Position numbers and translations under genes: made by a program
The notes under the pieces: generated by a model
The model's input: the letters and a program-made list of their open reading frames with translations, nothing else
Database searches by the model: none
Told to the model about the DNA's origin: nothing
In this document: positions 26,413-34,532 of the stretch, one piece after another
Position numbering within the stretch: position 1 is the stretch's first letter
Layout: each line of letters opens with the position of its first letter
Assembly: GCF_001623075.1 (NCBI RefSeq)
Contig: NZ_LMCF01000032.1
Span: forward strand, 1-64,000
Direction: 5' to 3'
Source: Pseudovibrio sp. Ad37
GTDB lineage: Bacteria; Pseudomonadota; Alphaproteobacteria; Rhizobiales; Stappiaceae
Length of the DNA: 64,000 bases

Positions 26413-27651
26413 ATGTTGAAGAAGATTGGCTGGGGTGTTCTGGCCGTTGTGTTGCTGTTGGCAGCGGGTGCTTTTTACTTCCGGCAAGACATTGCCGAGA
26501 TCCGCGCCGTGATGGCTTATGCGGATGCATTCAAACCTGAGAACATCGATCAGAAATTCAGATCGCTTTACAAAGAGTATTCCAGTACCTCGGTAAAAGC
26601 GCCAAATGAGACCTATGAGTTGCCTCGGGCGCATCAGGCTTCGCCGATGCCAGCGACCTTTATGTACAAGGGCGAGGCAGCCTCTACGGCAGATTATATT
26701 CTGGATTCTCACACCACCGGCCTTGCCATCATGCACAATGGTAAGCTGATCCATGAGTACTATGATCGCGGCAACACTGCTGAGACACATGCCATTCAGA
26801 TGTCCGTCTCCAAATCCATGGCTTCCATCCTTGTTGGGGTGGCGCTTGATGAAGGGCACATCGAGAGTGTGGAAGATCAGGTCGTCAAGTATGTGCCGGA
26901 GCTCAAGGGAACGGCCTATGACGGTGTGCGACTGAATGACGTGCTGGAAATGTCGTCGGGTGTGCGCTGGAACGAGAACTACGCTGATCTGAATTCAGAC
27001 ATCGTCCAGTCTGTCGTCGCAATCCTGCTGGGTTCTCAGGATGAGTTCACCAAGGATGTGCCGCGTGAGCTGGAGCCGGGAACTTACAATCGCTATTCCT
27101 CTATTGATACGCATGTTGTGGGCTGGGTGCTGCGTGGGGCGACCGGCAAACCCTATAAAGAATGGTTCAACGAGAAGCTCTGGTCCAAGATTGGCGCTGA
27201 ATCCTCTGCTGAAATCATGGTGGATCAGGAAGGTGAACCGGTTGTCTTTGGCGGGGTGAACATCCGCCTGCGTGATATGCTGCGGGTTGGGATGGTGCTG
27301 GAGCGTGGTGGTTTGAACCACAAAGGCGAGCGTATCGTGTCGGAAGAGTGGATCAACACATCGGTCACGCCAGATGAGCCGCGCTTGATGCCCGGCTACA
27401 ACAATCCGCAGAGCCCCTCACCGCTTGGCTACAAATACCAGTGGTGGCTGCCGCTGGAATCCGATCAGGGTGACTTCACCGCAATCGGCATTCACGGCCA
27501 GTTCCTCTATATCAACCCGGCTCGAAATGTGGTGATCGCCAAAACCTCGACCTATCCGTCCTATCAACGCGATAAGGAGATGGTGAAGATGAAGTCGATC
27601 GCGCTGTTTCAGGCCATTGCCCGCCATTTGAGCGACGTGCCGAACTCTTAA
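26413..27651 (+). CDS. class C beta-lactamase-like serine hydrolase
   Basis: About 412 residues from ATG 26413. A membrane anchor (IGWGVLAVVLLLAAGAFYF) occupies residues 5-23. The catalytic motif Ser-x-x-Lys is SVSK in MSVSKSMASILVG, the Tyr motif is YSS in NRYSSIDTHVVGWVL, and a His-Gly pair occurs in IGIHGQFLYI. This is the beta-lactamase/transpeptidase-like (EstB/6-aminohexanoate-hydrolase-like) family; HTTGLAIMHNGKLIHEYYDRG is typical of those hydrolases rather than true AmpC. It may hydrolyse an ester or amide outside the cytoplasm. Resistance should not be assumed. Confidence 0.85.
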   Translation: MLKKIGWGVLAVVLLLAAGAFYFRQDIAEIRAVMAYADAFKPENIDQKFRSLYKEYSSTSVKAPNETYELPRAHQASPMPATFMYKGEAASTADYILDSHTTGLAIMHNGKLIHEYYDRGNTAETHAIQMSVSKSMASILVGVALDEGHIESVEDQVVKYVPELKGTAYDGVRLNDVLEMSSGVRWNENYADLNSDIVQSVVAILLGSQDEFTKDVPRELEPGTYNRYSSIDTHVVGWVLRGATGKPYKEWFNEKLWSKIGAESSAEIMVDQEGEPVVFGGVNIRLRDMLRVGMVLERGGLNHKGERIVSEEWINTSVTPDEPRLMPGYNNPQSPSPLGYKYQWWLPLESDQGDFTAIGIHGQFLYINPARNVVIAKTSTYPSYQRDKEMVKMKSIALFQAIARHLSDVPNS

Positions 27652-27685
27652 AACGCGTTCTGATTGATAAGAACTCGCTTCATAG

Positions 27686-27718
27686 AAAAAGCCGGCTCAG
27701 GGAGAGAACCGGCTTTTA
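27686..27718. terminator. bidirectional terminator
   Basis: AAAAGCCGG and CCGGCTTTT frame a loop of about 14 bases between two convergent genes. A-rich and T-rich flanks allow termination in both directions. Confidence 0.85.
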
Positions 27719-27739
27719 TAAAATCGTGGATGCTCTGCG

Positions 27740-28462
27740 TTATGCAGGCTGGCCTGTTGCTGCAAGCAGAACTTCGCGGATGTTGACGTTCTGTGGCTGC
27801 TGGTAAACGAACATCACGGTGTCTGCCACGTTCTGTGGGTCCAGTACGCCGCCCATCTCTTTCTTCCACTGCTCGTAACCATCAATGATGTCCTGAGATG
27901 TGGTGTGAGACAGCAATTCAGTCTGCACAGCGCCCGGAGCAATGGTCATGACGCGCACGTTGTCTGCTGCCACTTCTTCACGCAGGTTTTCGCTGATGGC
28001 GTGAACGGCAAACTTGGTGCCGCAGTAAGCTGCGTGTGCCGGGAATGTTTTGCGGCCTGCAATGGAGCTGACGTTGATGATGGAGCCGCCTTTACGCGCT
28101 TTCATGCCTGGCAGAACTGCGTGGATGCCATTGAGAACACCTTTCACATTCAGGTCGATCATGCGGTCCCATTCAGTTGGATCCTGAACGGACAGATCAC
28201 CCAGCAGCATGCAGCCAGCGTTGTTGACGAGTGCGTCTGCAGGGCCGAACTTGTCTTCAGCTTCCTTTACAGATGCAATCAGCTGCTCACGACTGGTGAC
28301 GTCAACGCCGCGGCACAGTGTGTTTGGAAGACCCAGAGCTTCCATCTGCTCAACCCGGCGAGCAAGCAGAAGAAGTGGGTGGCCAGCTGCGCTGAAAGAC
28401 TTCGCAATCGCTGCACCAATGCCGGAACTTGCGCCAGTGATAATGATAAGTGGCTTTGTCAT
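27740..28462 (-). CDS. short-chain dehydrogenase/reductase
   Basis: A 240-residue SDR from ATG 28462, which has AGGAAAA upstream. Motifs: TGASSGIG (cofactor), CRGVDVTS, NNAGC (about 85), NVSSIAGRKTFPAHAAYCGTKFAVH with the catalytic Ser, Tyr and Lys. The TFPAHAAYCGTK pattern is common in YdfG/serine-dehydrogenase-like SDRs, and LARRVEQ after strand 2 suggests NADP. It is divergent from a LysR regulator, a typical regulator/target pair. Confidence 0.85.
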   Translation of the reverse strand: MTKPLIIITGASSGIGAAIAKSFSAAGHPLLLLARRVEQMEALGLPNTLCRGVDVTSREQLIASVKEAEDKFGPADALVNNAGCMLLGDLSVQDPTEWDRMIDLNVKGVLNGIHAVLPGMKARKGGSIINVSSIAGRKTFPAHAAYCGTKFAVHAISENLREEVAADNVRVMTIAPGAVQTELLSHTTSQDIIDGYEQWKKEMGGVLDPQNVADTVMFVYQQPQNVNIREVLLAATGQPA

Positions 28463-28583
28463 TTTGTTTTCCTGCCTAGTTAGCTTTTTCTTGAGCAAGA
28501 TGAACTTGCGTTGTGTTGAGGCGATTGTACAAAAATGATCACGCTGATAAATATGGGTAATCCGAAATGATTGTTAGGCTGAA

Positions 28584-29483
28584 ATGAACAATATCTACTG
28601 GAATGGCCTTCGCTCGTTTCTGGCTGTGGCAGAATATGGCAGTTTTACCTTAGCCTCTGATGAAACGGGTCTTTCAAAAGCAAGCTTAAGCCAACAGGTG
28701 AGTCAGCTGGAGGAGCAGCTGGATGTGCAGCTGTTGTTTAGAACCACCCGCAAACTGCGCCTGACTGAAATTGGTGAGCGTTACTATGAAATGTGCCGCA
28801 CCGGCGTGAAGCAGATTGAAGATGCATCTGATTTGGCATCGCAGGCGACGGACAGCCTGACGGGCCCCATTCGTATGAATGCCGTAGGTGGTTTGATTGG
28901 CGAGGAGCTGATTGCACCGCTGGTGATTGAGTATCAGCACGCCAATCCGGGGATTGAGGTGAAACTGGATTTTTCCAGCATCCGGGAAGACTTGCTGGAG
29001 ACCGACTACGATCTTGTGTTGCGGATGGGAGATTTAGAAGACAGCACCCTGATTGCCCGCAAGCTGTATACCATCACAACACGCTATGTGGCGTCCCCGT
29101 CCTTTGTGGCGGCTCATTCCAAAATCCGCCACCCTTCTGATCTCAAAGGCCTTCCTTTCATTTCCGGCAGTGTGCAGGAATGGATTTTCACGCGCGGACA
29201 AGAGCGCATTGTGGTGCAGGCGGAAAAGGGATTCCAGATCTCCAATGGCCGCGTCATGTGTCAGGCAGCGGCAGCGGGCTTGGGTGTTGCGCGCCTTGCG
29301 GATGTTTACACTGATGCACTCATCAAACGCGGCGAGTTGACGGAAATGCTTTCTGGATGGAAGCAGACAACACCGCTTTGGCTGGTGAGCCCGCCAACAC
29401 GGCACCAACTGCACCGGGTGCGGGAATTGATGAATTACCTCACAGCCAACTTCAAAACCCGCTATGAGGCGGTGCTGGGTTAG
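28584..29483 (+). CDS. LysR-family transcriptional regulator
   Basis: A 299-residue LysR protein. The N-terminal helix-turn-helix is FLAVAEYGSFTLASDETGLSKASLSQQVSQLEEQL, with LLFRTTRKLRLTEIGERYY behind it. The effector domain (about 90-290) has IREDLLETDYDLVLRMGDLEDSTLIARKL, as in the CrgA-like branch. It is divergent from the SDR at 27740-28462 with a 121-base gap, so it probably controls that gene and itself. Confidence 0.88.
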   Translation: MNNIYWNGLRSFLAVAEYGSFTLASDETGLSKASLSQQVSQLEEQLDVQLLFRTTRKLRLTEIGERYYEMCRTGVKQIEDASDLASQATDSLTGPIRMNAVGGLIGEELIAPLVIEYQHANPGIEVKLDFSSIREDLLETDYDLVLRMGDLEDSTLIARKLYTITTRYVASPSFVAAHSKIRHPSDLKGLPFISGSVQEWIFTRGQERIVVQAEKGFQISNGRVMCQAAAAGLGVARLADVYTDALIKRGELTEMLSGWKQTTPLWLVSPPTRHQLHRVRELMNYLTANFKTRYEAVLG

Positions 29484-29911
29484 CGGCGGTAGGTGCCAAC
29501 AAAGTCATCTGGCACAACAGCGCCTGCGGGGCTGGAGTTGGGGACATTCACGCCAACCGGAATGAAGACACGTTGGATGATGATCTTGTCGCCATCTGGC
29601 GGTGGTGGGCCGGGAAGCACGGCGCCTTGCGTGGTTTTGTAGCCTTTCAACTCGCAAATGAGATTTCTGCTCTCAAATCCGGCAGGAACAACCATCGGGC
29701 CGGGCGTGTGCTTTACAAAGATGGATGACCGATACCCTTCCAGAAAACAGAAAGCACCATCAGGCGTGGTGTTGACCGTAATCAGCGTTGCCCCCGGTGG
29801 AATCTCTATGGAGGGCGAATAGGCCTGTGGCAGGCGCTCTTCATCAGAAACGCACCCTGCTAATAGGGGAAGAGTGATTGCGAGAGTGCTTAAAGGGAGC
29901 TTGATTTGCAA
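29480..29911 (-). CDS. PEGA-like lipoprotein (paralog of 16820-17206)
   Basis: About 143 residues if translation starts at TTG 29911, which has GAGG 9 bases upstream and gives a short signal peptide LPLSTLAITLPLLAGC with a lipobox. The mature part has TLITVNTTPDGAFCFLEGY, then VKHTPGPMVVPAGFESRNLICELKGYKTTQ, matching position by position the lipoprotein at 16820-17206. It has an extra Pro-rich tail (PGPPPPDGD). The frame is open further upstream to 30085, but that part has no lipoprotein signal logic. Function unknown. Confidence 0.7.
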   Translation of the reverse strand: MQIKLPLSTLAITLPLLAGCVSDEERLPQAYSPSIEIPPGATLITVNTTPDGAFCFLEGYRSSIFVKHTPGPMVVPAGFESRNLICELKGYKTTQGAVLPGPPPPDGDKIIIQRVFIPVGVNVPNSSPAGAVVPDDFVGTYRR

Positions 29912-30742
29912 GTTGTGGGCCTCTTCAGGACGATCTGCAAAAGGTAACGGGCACATGAAAAGGATGACACCCATAAGAATTGCTGAGGTTGTTTTGCTGA
30001 TAGCCTCAAAAATAGTGAGGAGTGGTGGTGACCTCTCCGAAAGACAAGGAGTTATCCAACACTGGATCCACTGAAGATTTTGCAAGCAGACCCGCCGTAA
30101 CTCTCGATAATACTCACAAGGATCAGACTGTTTTATGCGGGATGAGCGACTGTTACTTTCCTGAGAATGCTTCAGCTTAAAGCCTGCAAAGTTTAGATGC
30201 CGAGTAAGGTTTGAATGGAAGTTTCTGGCTATGCAGCGTGATGCACGGCGTTCGAAATATCAGATAGAGTGTTCAAAATGCACACGAACTTTGTAAGGCG
30301 GATTAGGAATGCTCGGTTTTTTTATGAACCAGAGGATTGTATTTCGGTGCATGCAAGTGTGCTGTTTCCTGTCCTATGTCTTTGCGGGTGAAGATAATCT
30401 GGAGCTTTCATGGTGAAATCAGCAGTTTAGGTCGTGGATAGGTGGTGCTTTGCCGAAGTATATTTTTTTTGATTATTGAAGCGGGTTAAGGAATACATCT
30501 TGTTGGCATGTTGATAGTCAGACAGGTAATTTCTTCATTTTCTCAGTTTAATTTTATTCTCGAATTGAACTTGGTTCACGCATTAATGATGGAAGTTGCG
30601 CATAAAACACTAAGGAAAATTCGACAGGTTTTGTACTCTTGCATCCACGAAATTAGGAAGTATCTATGAGAGAGTGAACCGAAAGGTGCACAAGGATACT
30701 TTGAGCCCATATAGCCGTTTTGCGCAGATTAACGGAACGAGA
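29912..30742. other. long intergenic region before gshA
   Basis: About 830 AT-rich bases with no open frame that looks coding. The minus-strand part nearest the lipoprotein holds its promoter, the plus-strand part nearest 30600 presumably holds the gshA promoter. I see no tRNA, clear terminator or repeat here. An unannotated small RNA is possible but unsupported. Confidence 0.5.
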
Positions 30743-32347
30743 ATGACAAAATTAGGTGAAGCCACGCTGAAGCTGTTGGAAAATAGCACAGTACGAAAAG
30801 GTCTTGCTGAACTCCGCGTGGGGATCGAAAAAGAAGCTCTGCGTGTTGGCAGAGATGGCTTTATGTCATTGCGTGATCACCCGGAATCTCTGGGTAAAAC
30901 GCTAACGCACAAGTTTATCACGACAGACTTTTCTGAGGCTCAGGTGGAGTTCATCACACCTGCTGTGCATTCTGTTGCAGAGAGCCTGGATTTTCTGAAA
31001 GAACTGCAGGCTTTTGCAGCGCGTAAGACGGATGATGGCGAGTATTTGTGGAATGCGTCCATGCCGCCGGAAATTGCCGGTGATGAGACGATCCGCATCG
31101 CGGAGTATGGAAACTCGAATGCGGCGCAGATCAAAACGCTGTACCGCAAGGGACTGGCGCATCGCTATGGCAAGCGTATGCAGACGATCTCCGGGATCCA
31201 CTACAACTTCTCCATCTCCGATGGCCTTTGGCACGAGTTTCATGAGCAGTGTACCTCCGGCGGAAGCCTTCAGGACTTCCGCAGTGCAGGGTATCTCGGC
31301 CTGATCCGTAACCTGCAGCGTCATGGCTGGCTGGTGCTTTACCTGTTTGGAGCTTCTCCTGCCGTCGACAAAAGCTATCTGGCATCCCCGCATCCAACCC
31401 TGTCTATGCTGGGTGATGACACTTATTTTGGCGAATATGCAACGTCTCTGCGCATGAGCGATCTGGGTTACACCAGCGTCGTGCAGAGTGAGCTGGACAT
31501 TCACTACAACTCTCTTTGCGATTACATTGAAGGCCTGCGCGGCGCTCTTGCAACGTCTGTGCGCCAGTACGAGCAAATTGGTGTGGCGGAAGAAGGCGAT
31601 TACAAGCAGATCAACACGCACCAGCTGCAGCTTGAAAACGAGCTGTACGGCTCTGCACGGCCTAAGCGAAACACCAAGGAAGGCGAGCGCCCGATTGCTG
31701 CGCTGTGTCGCCGTGGTGTCGAATACATCGAATTGCGCTCTCTCGACATCAATCCGCTCAACCCGATCGGGATTTGTGAGCAGCAGGCTCACTTCCTCAA
31801 TGCCTTCCTGACCCATATGACCCTTGCTCCGTCTCCATGTATCTCCTCTGGAGAGCAGCAGGCGCTCAACGATCAGCAGCGCATGGTTGCCTGGCAGGGT
31901 CGTCTGCCAAACCTGATGCTACCTGCCTACGGGGATGGTGGTATGGAACTGCGTGAAGCAGGCCATCAGGTTCTTGATGATATGCGTCTGACAGCTCAGA
32001 TCATGGATGAAGTGTACGGTGGTACAGGCCATACAGACGCTGTGAACGCGCAGGCGGCTAAGCTGGACAATCCTGAGCTCACACCATCCGCTCAAATTTT
32101 GAAAGGCGTGAAGCAGAAGGGCTCTTACACCGGCTTTATCGCTGATCTTTCCAAGAACCAATCTGATCACCTGAAAGCCATGCCGCTGTCTGGTGAGCGT
32201 CTGAAGTTCCAGGAAGCGATGGTTTCTCAGTCCCGCGCCGCTTATGAGCAGGTTGAAACGCAAGCGGGTAGCCACAGTTTCGATCATTTCCTGGATTCGC
32301 AAAACACAACAGAAGTTTTGCCACCAGAATGTCTGGACGGCCAGTGA
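30743..32347 (+). CDS. gshA: glutamate-cysteine ligase, type 1
   Basis: About 534 residues from ATG 30743, close to the 518 of E. coli GshA. LRVGIEKEALRV is the N-terminal ATP/glutamate motif, TTDFSEAQVEFITPA and WNASMPPEI follow, then KTLYRKGLAHRYGKRMQTISGIHYNFS and YIELRSLDINPLNPIGI, all conserved in the gammaproteobacterial type 1 enzyme. Many alphaproteobacteria use the plant-like type 2 instead, so transfer is possible. It makes gamma-glutamylcysteine, the first step to glutathione. GTG at 30674 would add 23 residues and is less likely. The acetyltransferase gene overlaps its 3' end. Confidence 0.88.
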   Translation: MTKLGEATLKLLENSTVRKGLAELRVGIEKEALRVGRDGFMSLRDHPESLGKTLTHKFITTDFSEAQVEFITPAVHSVAESLDFLKELQAFAARKTDDGEYLWNASMPPEIAGDETIRIAEYGNSNAAQIKTLYRKGLAHRYGKRMQTISGIHYNFSISDGLWHEFHEQCTSGGSLQDFRSAGYLGLIRNLQRHGWLVLYLFGASPAVDKSYLASPHPTLSMLGDDTYFGEYATSLRMSDLGYTSVVQSELDIHYNSLCDYIEGLRGALATSVRQYEQIGVAEEGDYKQINTHQLQLENELYGSARPKRNTKEGERPIAALCRRGVEYIELRSLDINPLNPIGICEQQAHFLNAFLTHMTLAPSPCISSGEQQALNDQQRMVAWQGRLPNLMLPAYGDGGMELREAGHQVLDDMRLTAQIMDEVYGGTGHTDAVNAQAAKLDNPELTPSAQILKGVKQKGSYTGFIADLSKNQSDHLKAMPLSGERLKFQEAMVSQSRAAYEQVETQAGSHSFDHFLDSQNTTEVLPPECLDGQ

Positions 32348-32859
32348 AGCCTGCCCCTGAACACGGAAGGCAAGGCTTGCTCCAAATCCTGCCCTACACA
32401 TCTGATGACCACGACGTGCTCGCTGCGCTCTATGAGAGCGTGGCGAGCCGTACGTTTGCCTATGATTACACCAGCCTCGTAGATGCCAGCCAGTTTCAAA
32501 GCCTTGTTGAGGGGGAGGATGTCTGGGTCTTGAAGTATGCAGGAGAGCGTATCGGCTTCATTGGGTATTTCACGCCAGAGCACTTCCTGCATTCGCTGTA
32601 CATAGACTACGCCCACCACAAACGCGGGTTCGGGCGACAGGCACTTCAGTTTTTGCTGGAAAATTATGGCTGCAGGCACGAGTTGAAAGTGCACCGCATT
32701 AATCAGCCTGCGTTGAAGTTTTACAGCGCGCTTGGATACGAGGATATCACTGCACAGGCCGATGCTCATCAAACCTGGCAGCGTTTGCGCTCTCCAGAGG
32801 CAATTCTGGATCACTCACCGGCTATTGCGGTGGGAGAGCAAGCCTCTCACCGACAATAA
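32329..32859 (+). CDS. GNAT-family N-acetyltransferase
   Basis: A 176-residue GNAT. RIGFIGYFTPEHFLHSLYIDYAHHKRGFGRQALQFLLE contains the acetyl-CoA-binding motif A (Arg/Gly-x-x-Gly region), followed by LKVHRINQPALKFYSALGYED. Its ATG lies 19 bases upstream of the gshA stop in another frame, so translation of the two is probably coupled. Substrate unknown. Confidence 0.82.
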   Translation: MSGRPVKPAPEHGRQGLLQILPYTSDDHDVLAALYESVASRTFAYDYTSLVDASQFQSLVEGEDVWVLKYAGERIGFIGYFTPEHFLHSLYIDYAHHKRGFGRQALQFLLENYGCRHELKVHRINQPALKFYSALGYEDITAQADAHQTWQRLRSPEAILDHSPAIAVGEQASHRQ

Positions 32860-32877
32860 ATTCAATATATCAAACTA

Positions 32878-32985
32878 TTAGAGCACGCCGCGTTCATTAA
32901 CATTCACGCATCGCGCTCTAATATCTTTGGTGGAGCGAATTCTTGTCGTTTGATTGAAACCAATCAAACGGAACGCGCTCTAAGA
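32878..32985. repeat. intergenic palindromic repeat unit
   Basis: A module bounded by TTAGAGC (32878) and GCGCTCTAA (about 32916-32924) is followed by a perfect hairpin CGTTTGATT-gaaacc-AATCAAACG (about 32948-32971) and a third border GCGCTCTAAG ending near 32985. Such AGAGCGC-bordered modules resemble dispersed intergenic repeats of Rhizobiales-type genomes. It separates two convergent genes. Confidence 0.6.
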
Positions 32986-33687
32986 TGGCATGCAAAGAGC
33001 AGGTAGACGATCAACATGTGCTTTGATCGTTTGCTCGGCCAGTTCACCGTCCCCAGTGCGCACAGCATTGATCAGTTGAGTGTGATCATCCTGAACGCCT
33101 TCTGAAATAAACCCGGCACGGCGCATCGCAGCGCGGTAGCGGGTGCACTGGTCATGAAGCATATGCAGGAACCGGCTTGCCCAACTGGAGCCTGCTCCCT
33201 CAACCAACGTCATATGAAATACGCGGTTGGCTTCTTCCCATTCATTCCAGAAATCACGCCGTGAAGCTTGCCATGTCCGCTCAATTTCCTGCAGTGCATG
33301 GTAGGCATCCAGCACGCTTTCGCGCCACTGAGCGTCGCCCTTTTCAACGGCGGTTCTTACCGTTGCGCTTTCAAGAAGGCGGCGCTGATCAATAATATCC
33401 TGAAACTCTTTTTGCGAAAGTTCTGGAATATAAAATCCCTTATGAGATTGCGTGGCAACCAGTCCTTGAGACACCAGACGGGAAAGTGCTTCGCGTACAG
33501 GTGTAGGCCCAACATCAAATGTGCTGCACATCTCGCGAATGCGCAATTTACTGCCCGGCTCAAGCTGGCCAGACAAAATTGCCGCCCGCAGGTGCGCGTA
33601 GGCCCTGTCAATGAGAGAGGCGGATGACGGGACGTTTTGTGCAATGACCGATGTTACGGCTCTTTCTAAGGTATCCTCTATTTTCAA
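32980..33687 (-). CDS. GntR-family regulator, FadR/FCD subfamily
   Basis: A 235-residue regulator. The winged helix-turn-helix (about 22-85) reads AYAHLRAAILSGQLEPGSKLRIREM, then FDVGPTPVREALSRLVSQGLVATQSHKGFYI. The C-terminal helical FCD domain (about 95-225) has RRLLESATVRTA and DDHTQLINAVRTGDGELAEQTIKAHVDRL, with His/Asp residues that bind metal in the family. It resembles CsiR-like carbon-source repressors. No target is adjacent; its upstream gap leads to the rep region. Confidence 0.88.
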   Translation of the reverse strand: MKIEDTLERAVTSVIAQNVPSSASLIDRAYAHLRAAILSGQLEPGSKLRIREMCSTFDVGPTPVREALSRLVSQGLVATQSHKGFYIPELSQKEFQDIIDQRRLLESATVRTAVEKGDAQWRESVLDAYHALQEIERTWQASRRDFWNEWEEANRVFHMTLVEGAGSSWASRFLHMLHDQCTRYRAAMRRAGFISEGVQDDHTQLINAVRTGDGELAEQTIKAHVDRLPALCMPS

Positions 33688-34195
33688 AGTTATCTGCCTT
33701 ACAATTATTATCTATGCAATTCGGCGTTTCTTTTCGTAGCTATGGAAACTATGTCATTTGTTTTCTTGTCCGACCAAGTTAAATTGCAAATATGAATTGG
33801 CCTTCTTATTACATCAATTGTAAAACAATATCTGAACTATAAAAGCAATGAAATTGCGTAGGAATGACATAACTTTCCAATAAAACAAAAGTATTTTATG
33901 GAAAATAATGTCGAATTATCGATTATTTTTACAAAAATGTGTATGTGCGGTCTTATTCACTGAGCATATGAATCAGACTTACTTAGAGTTTGATGAGCAG
34001 AAATGGAGTTTATTCGCCATTTTAATAAAATATTCTCAACTATACTCTGTAGGCTCATTTCCTCGCGTATAAACGGCAGAAACTATTAGCAACGCTCTAA
34101 GTGGAAATCACTTATAGATCGCAAAATGTCTCCCCCCAATACGCGATGATTTGCTCAGCTTATCTCTGGTGTTTCAGAAAACTTATCCCCCCTGC

Positions 34196-34231
34196 CTCAC
34201 GCAGTGTTACTGATCAGTGAGGAGGCGTGAG
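34196..34231. repeat. nested inverted repeat upstream of repA
   Basis: CTCACGC (34196-34202) pairs with GCGTGAG (34225-34231), and the loop contains the perfect palindrome ACTGATCAGT (about 34209-34218). It could be a protein-binding site or cruciform in the replication control region. Confidence 0.55.
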
Positions 34232-34404
34232 AATCAGGAGCTGGATGATTGAGTCGGAGCGAGCTGACGCATGAATATGTTTCTGGAGAAATGGATCGGT
34301 TGTTTTGTCGATTTTATGCACGCCTCGTTTTTAAGTTTTTGAGACAACCTAACTATCTGAAATTAATAGGAATTATGCCTCTTTATGAGGCGATGGTCAT
34401 AAGT

Positions 34405-34420
34405 GTTAATGAGGATTAAC
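34405..34420. promoter_or_regulatory. candidate parS or repA operator
   Basis: GTTAAT-GAGG-ATTAAC is a 16-base inverted repeat with GTT and AAC ends, the overall shape of repABC centromere sites (GTT-N10-AAC), though the centre is not the usual GC. It lies about 110 bases before repA. Confidence 0.4.
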
Positions 34421-34532
34421 CAAAAAGGGATTGAACTGAACTACAGGTTGGTTACCCTTTCGACGCAAACACGGGCCATATGGGCGCACTTTCCGTTTGT
34501 GGATGACTAGAACCGTTTGAGGGCTAAGCGAA

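Larger units (their letters stand above)
33688..34532. other. 845-bp AT-rich noncoding region upstream of repABC
   Basis: No coding frame is credible. Features seen are an AT-rich stretch (33780-34060), the nested inverted repeats at 34196-34231, a small hairpin GCCTC-tttat-GAGGC (34377-34391), and GTTAAT-GAGG-ATTAAC (34405-34420). This is where the autoregulated repA promoter and partition sites of repABC replicons usually lie. Confidence 0.6.

Noticed and set aside
26413-27651. Calling the class C-like hydrolase an antibiotic resistance gene
   Set aside because: Its motifs fit the broad esterase/amidase-type relatives and it has a membrane anchor; resistance cannot be inferred.
30902-31816. 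A 304-codon minus-strand frame
   Set aside because: Opposite the well-supported gshA; no motif of its own.
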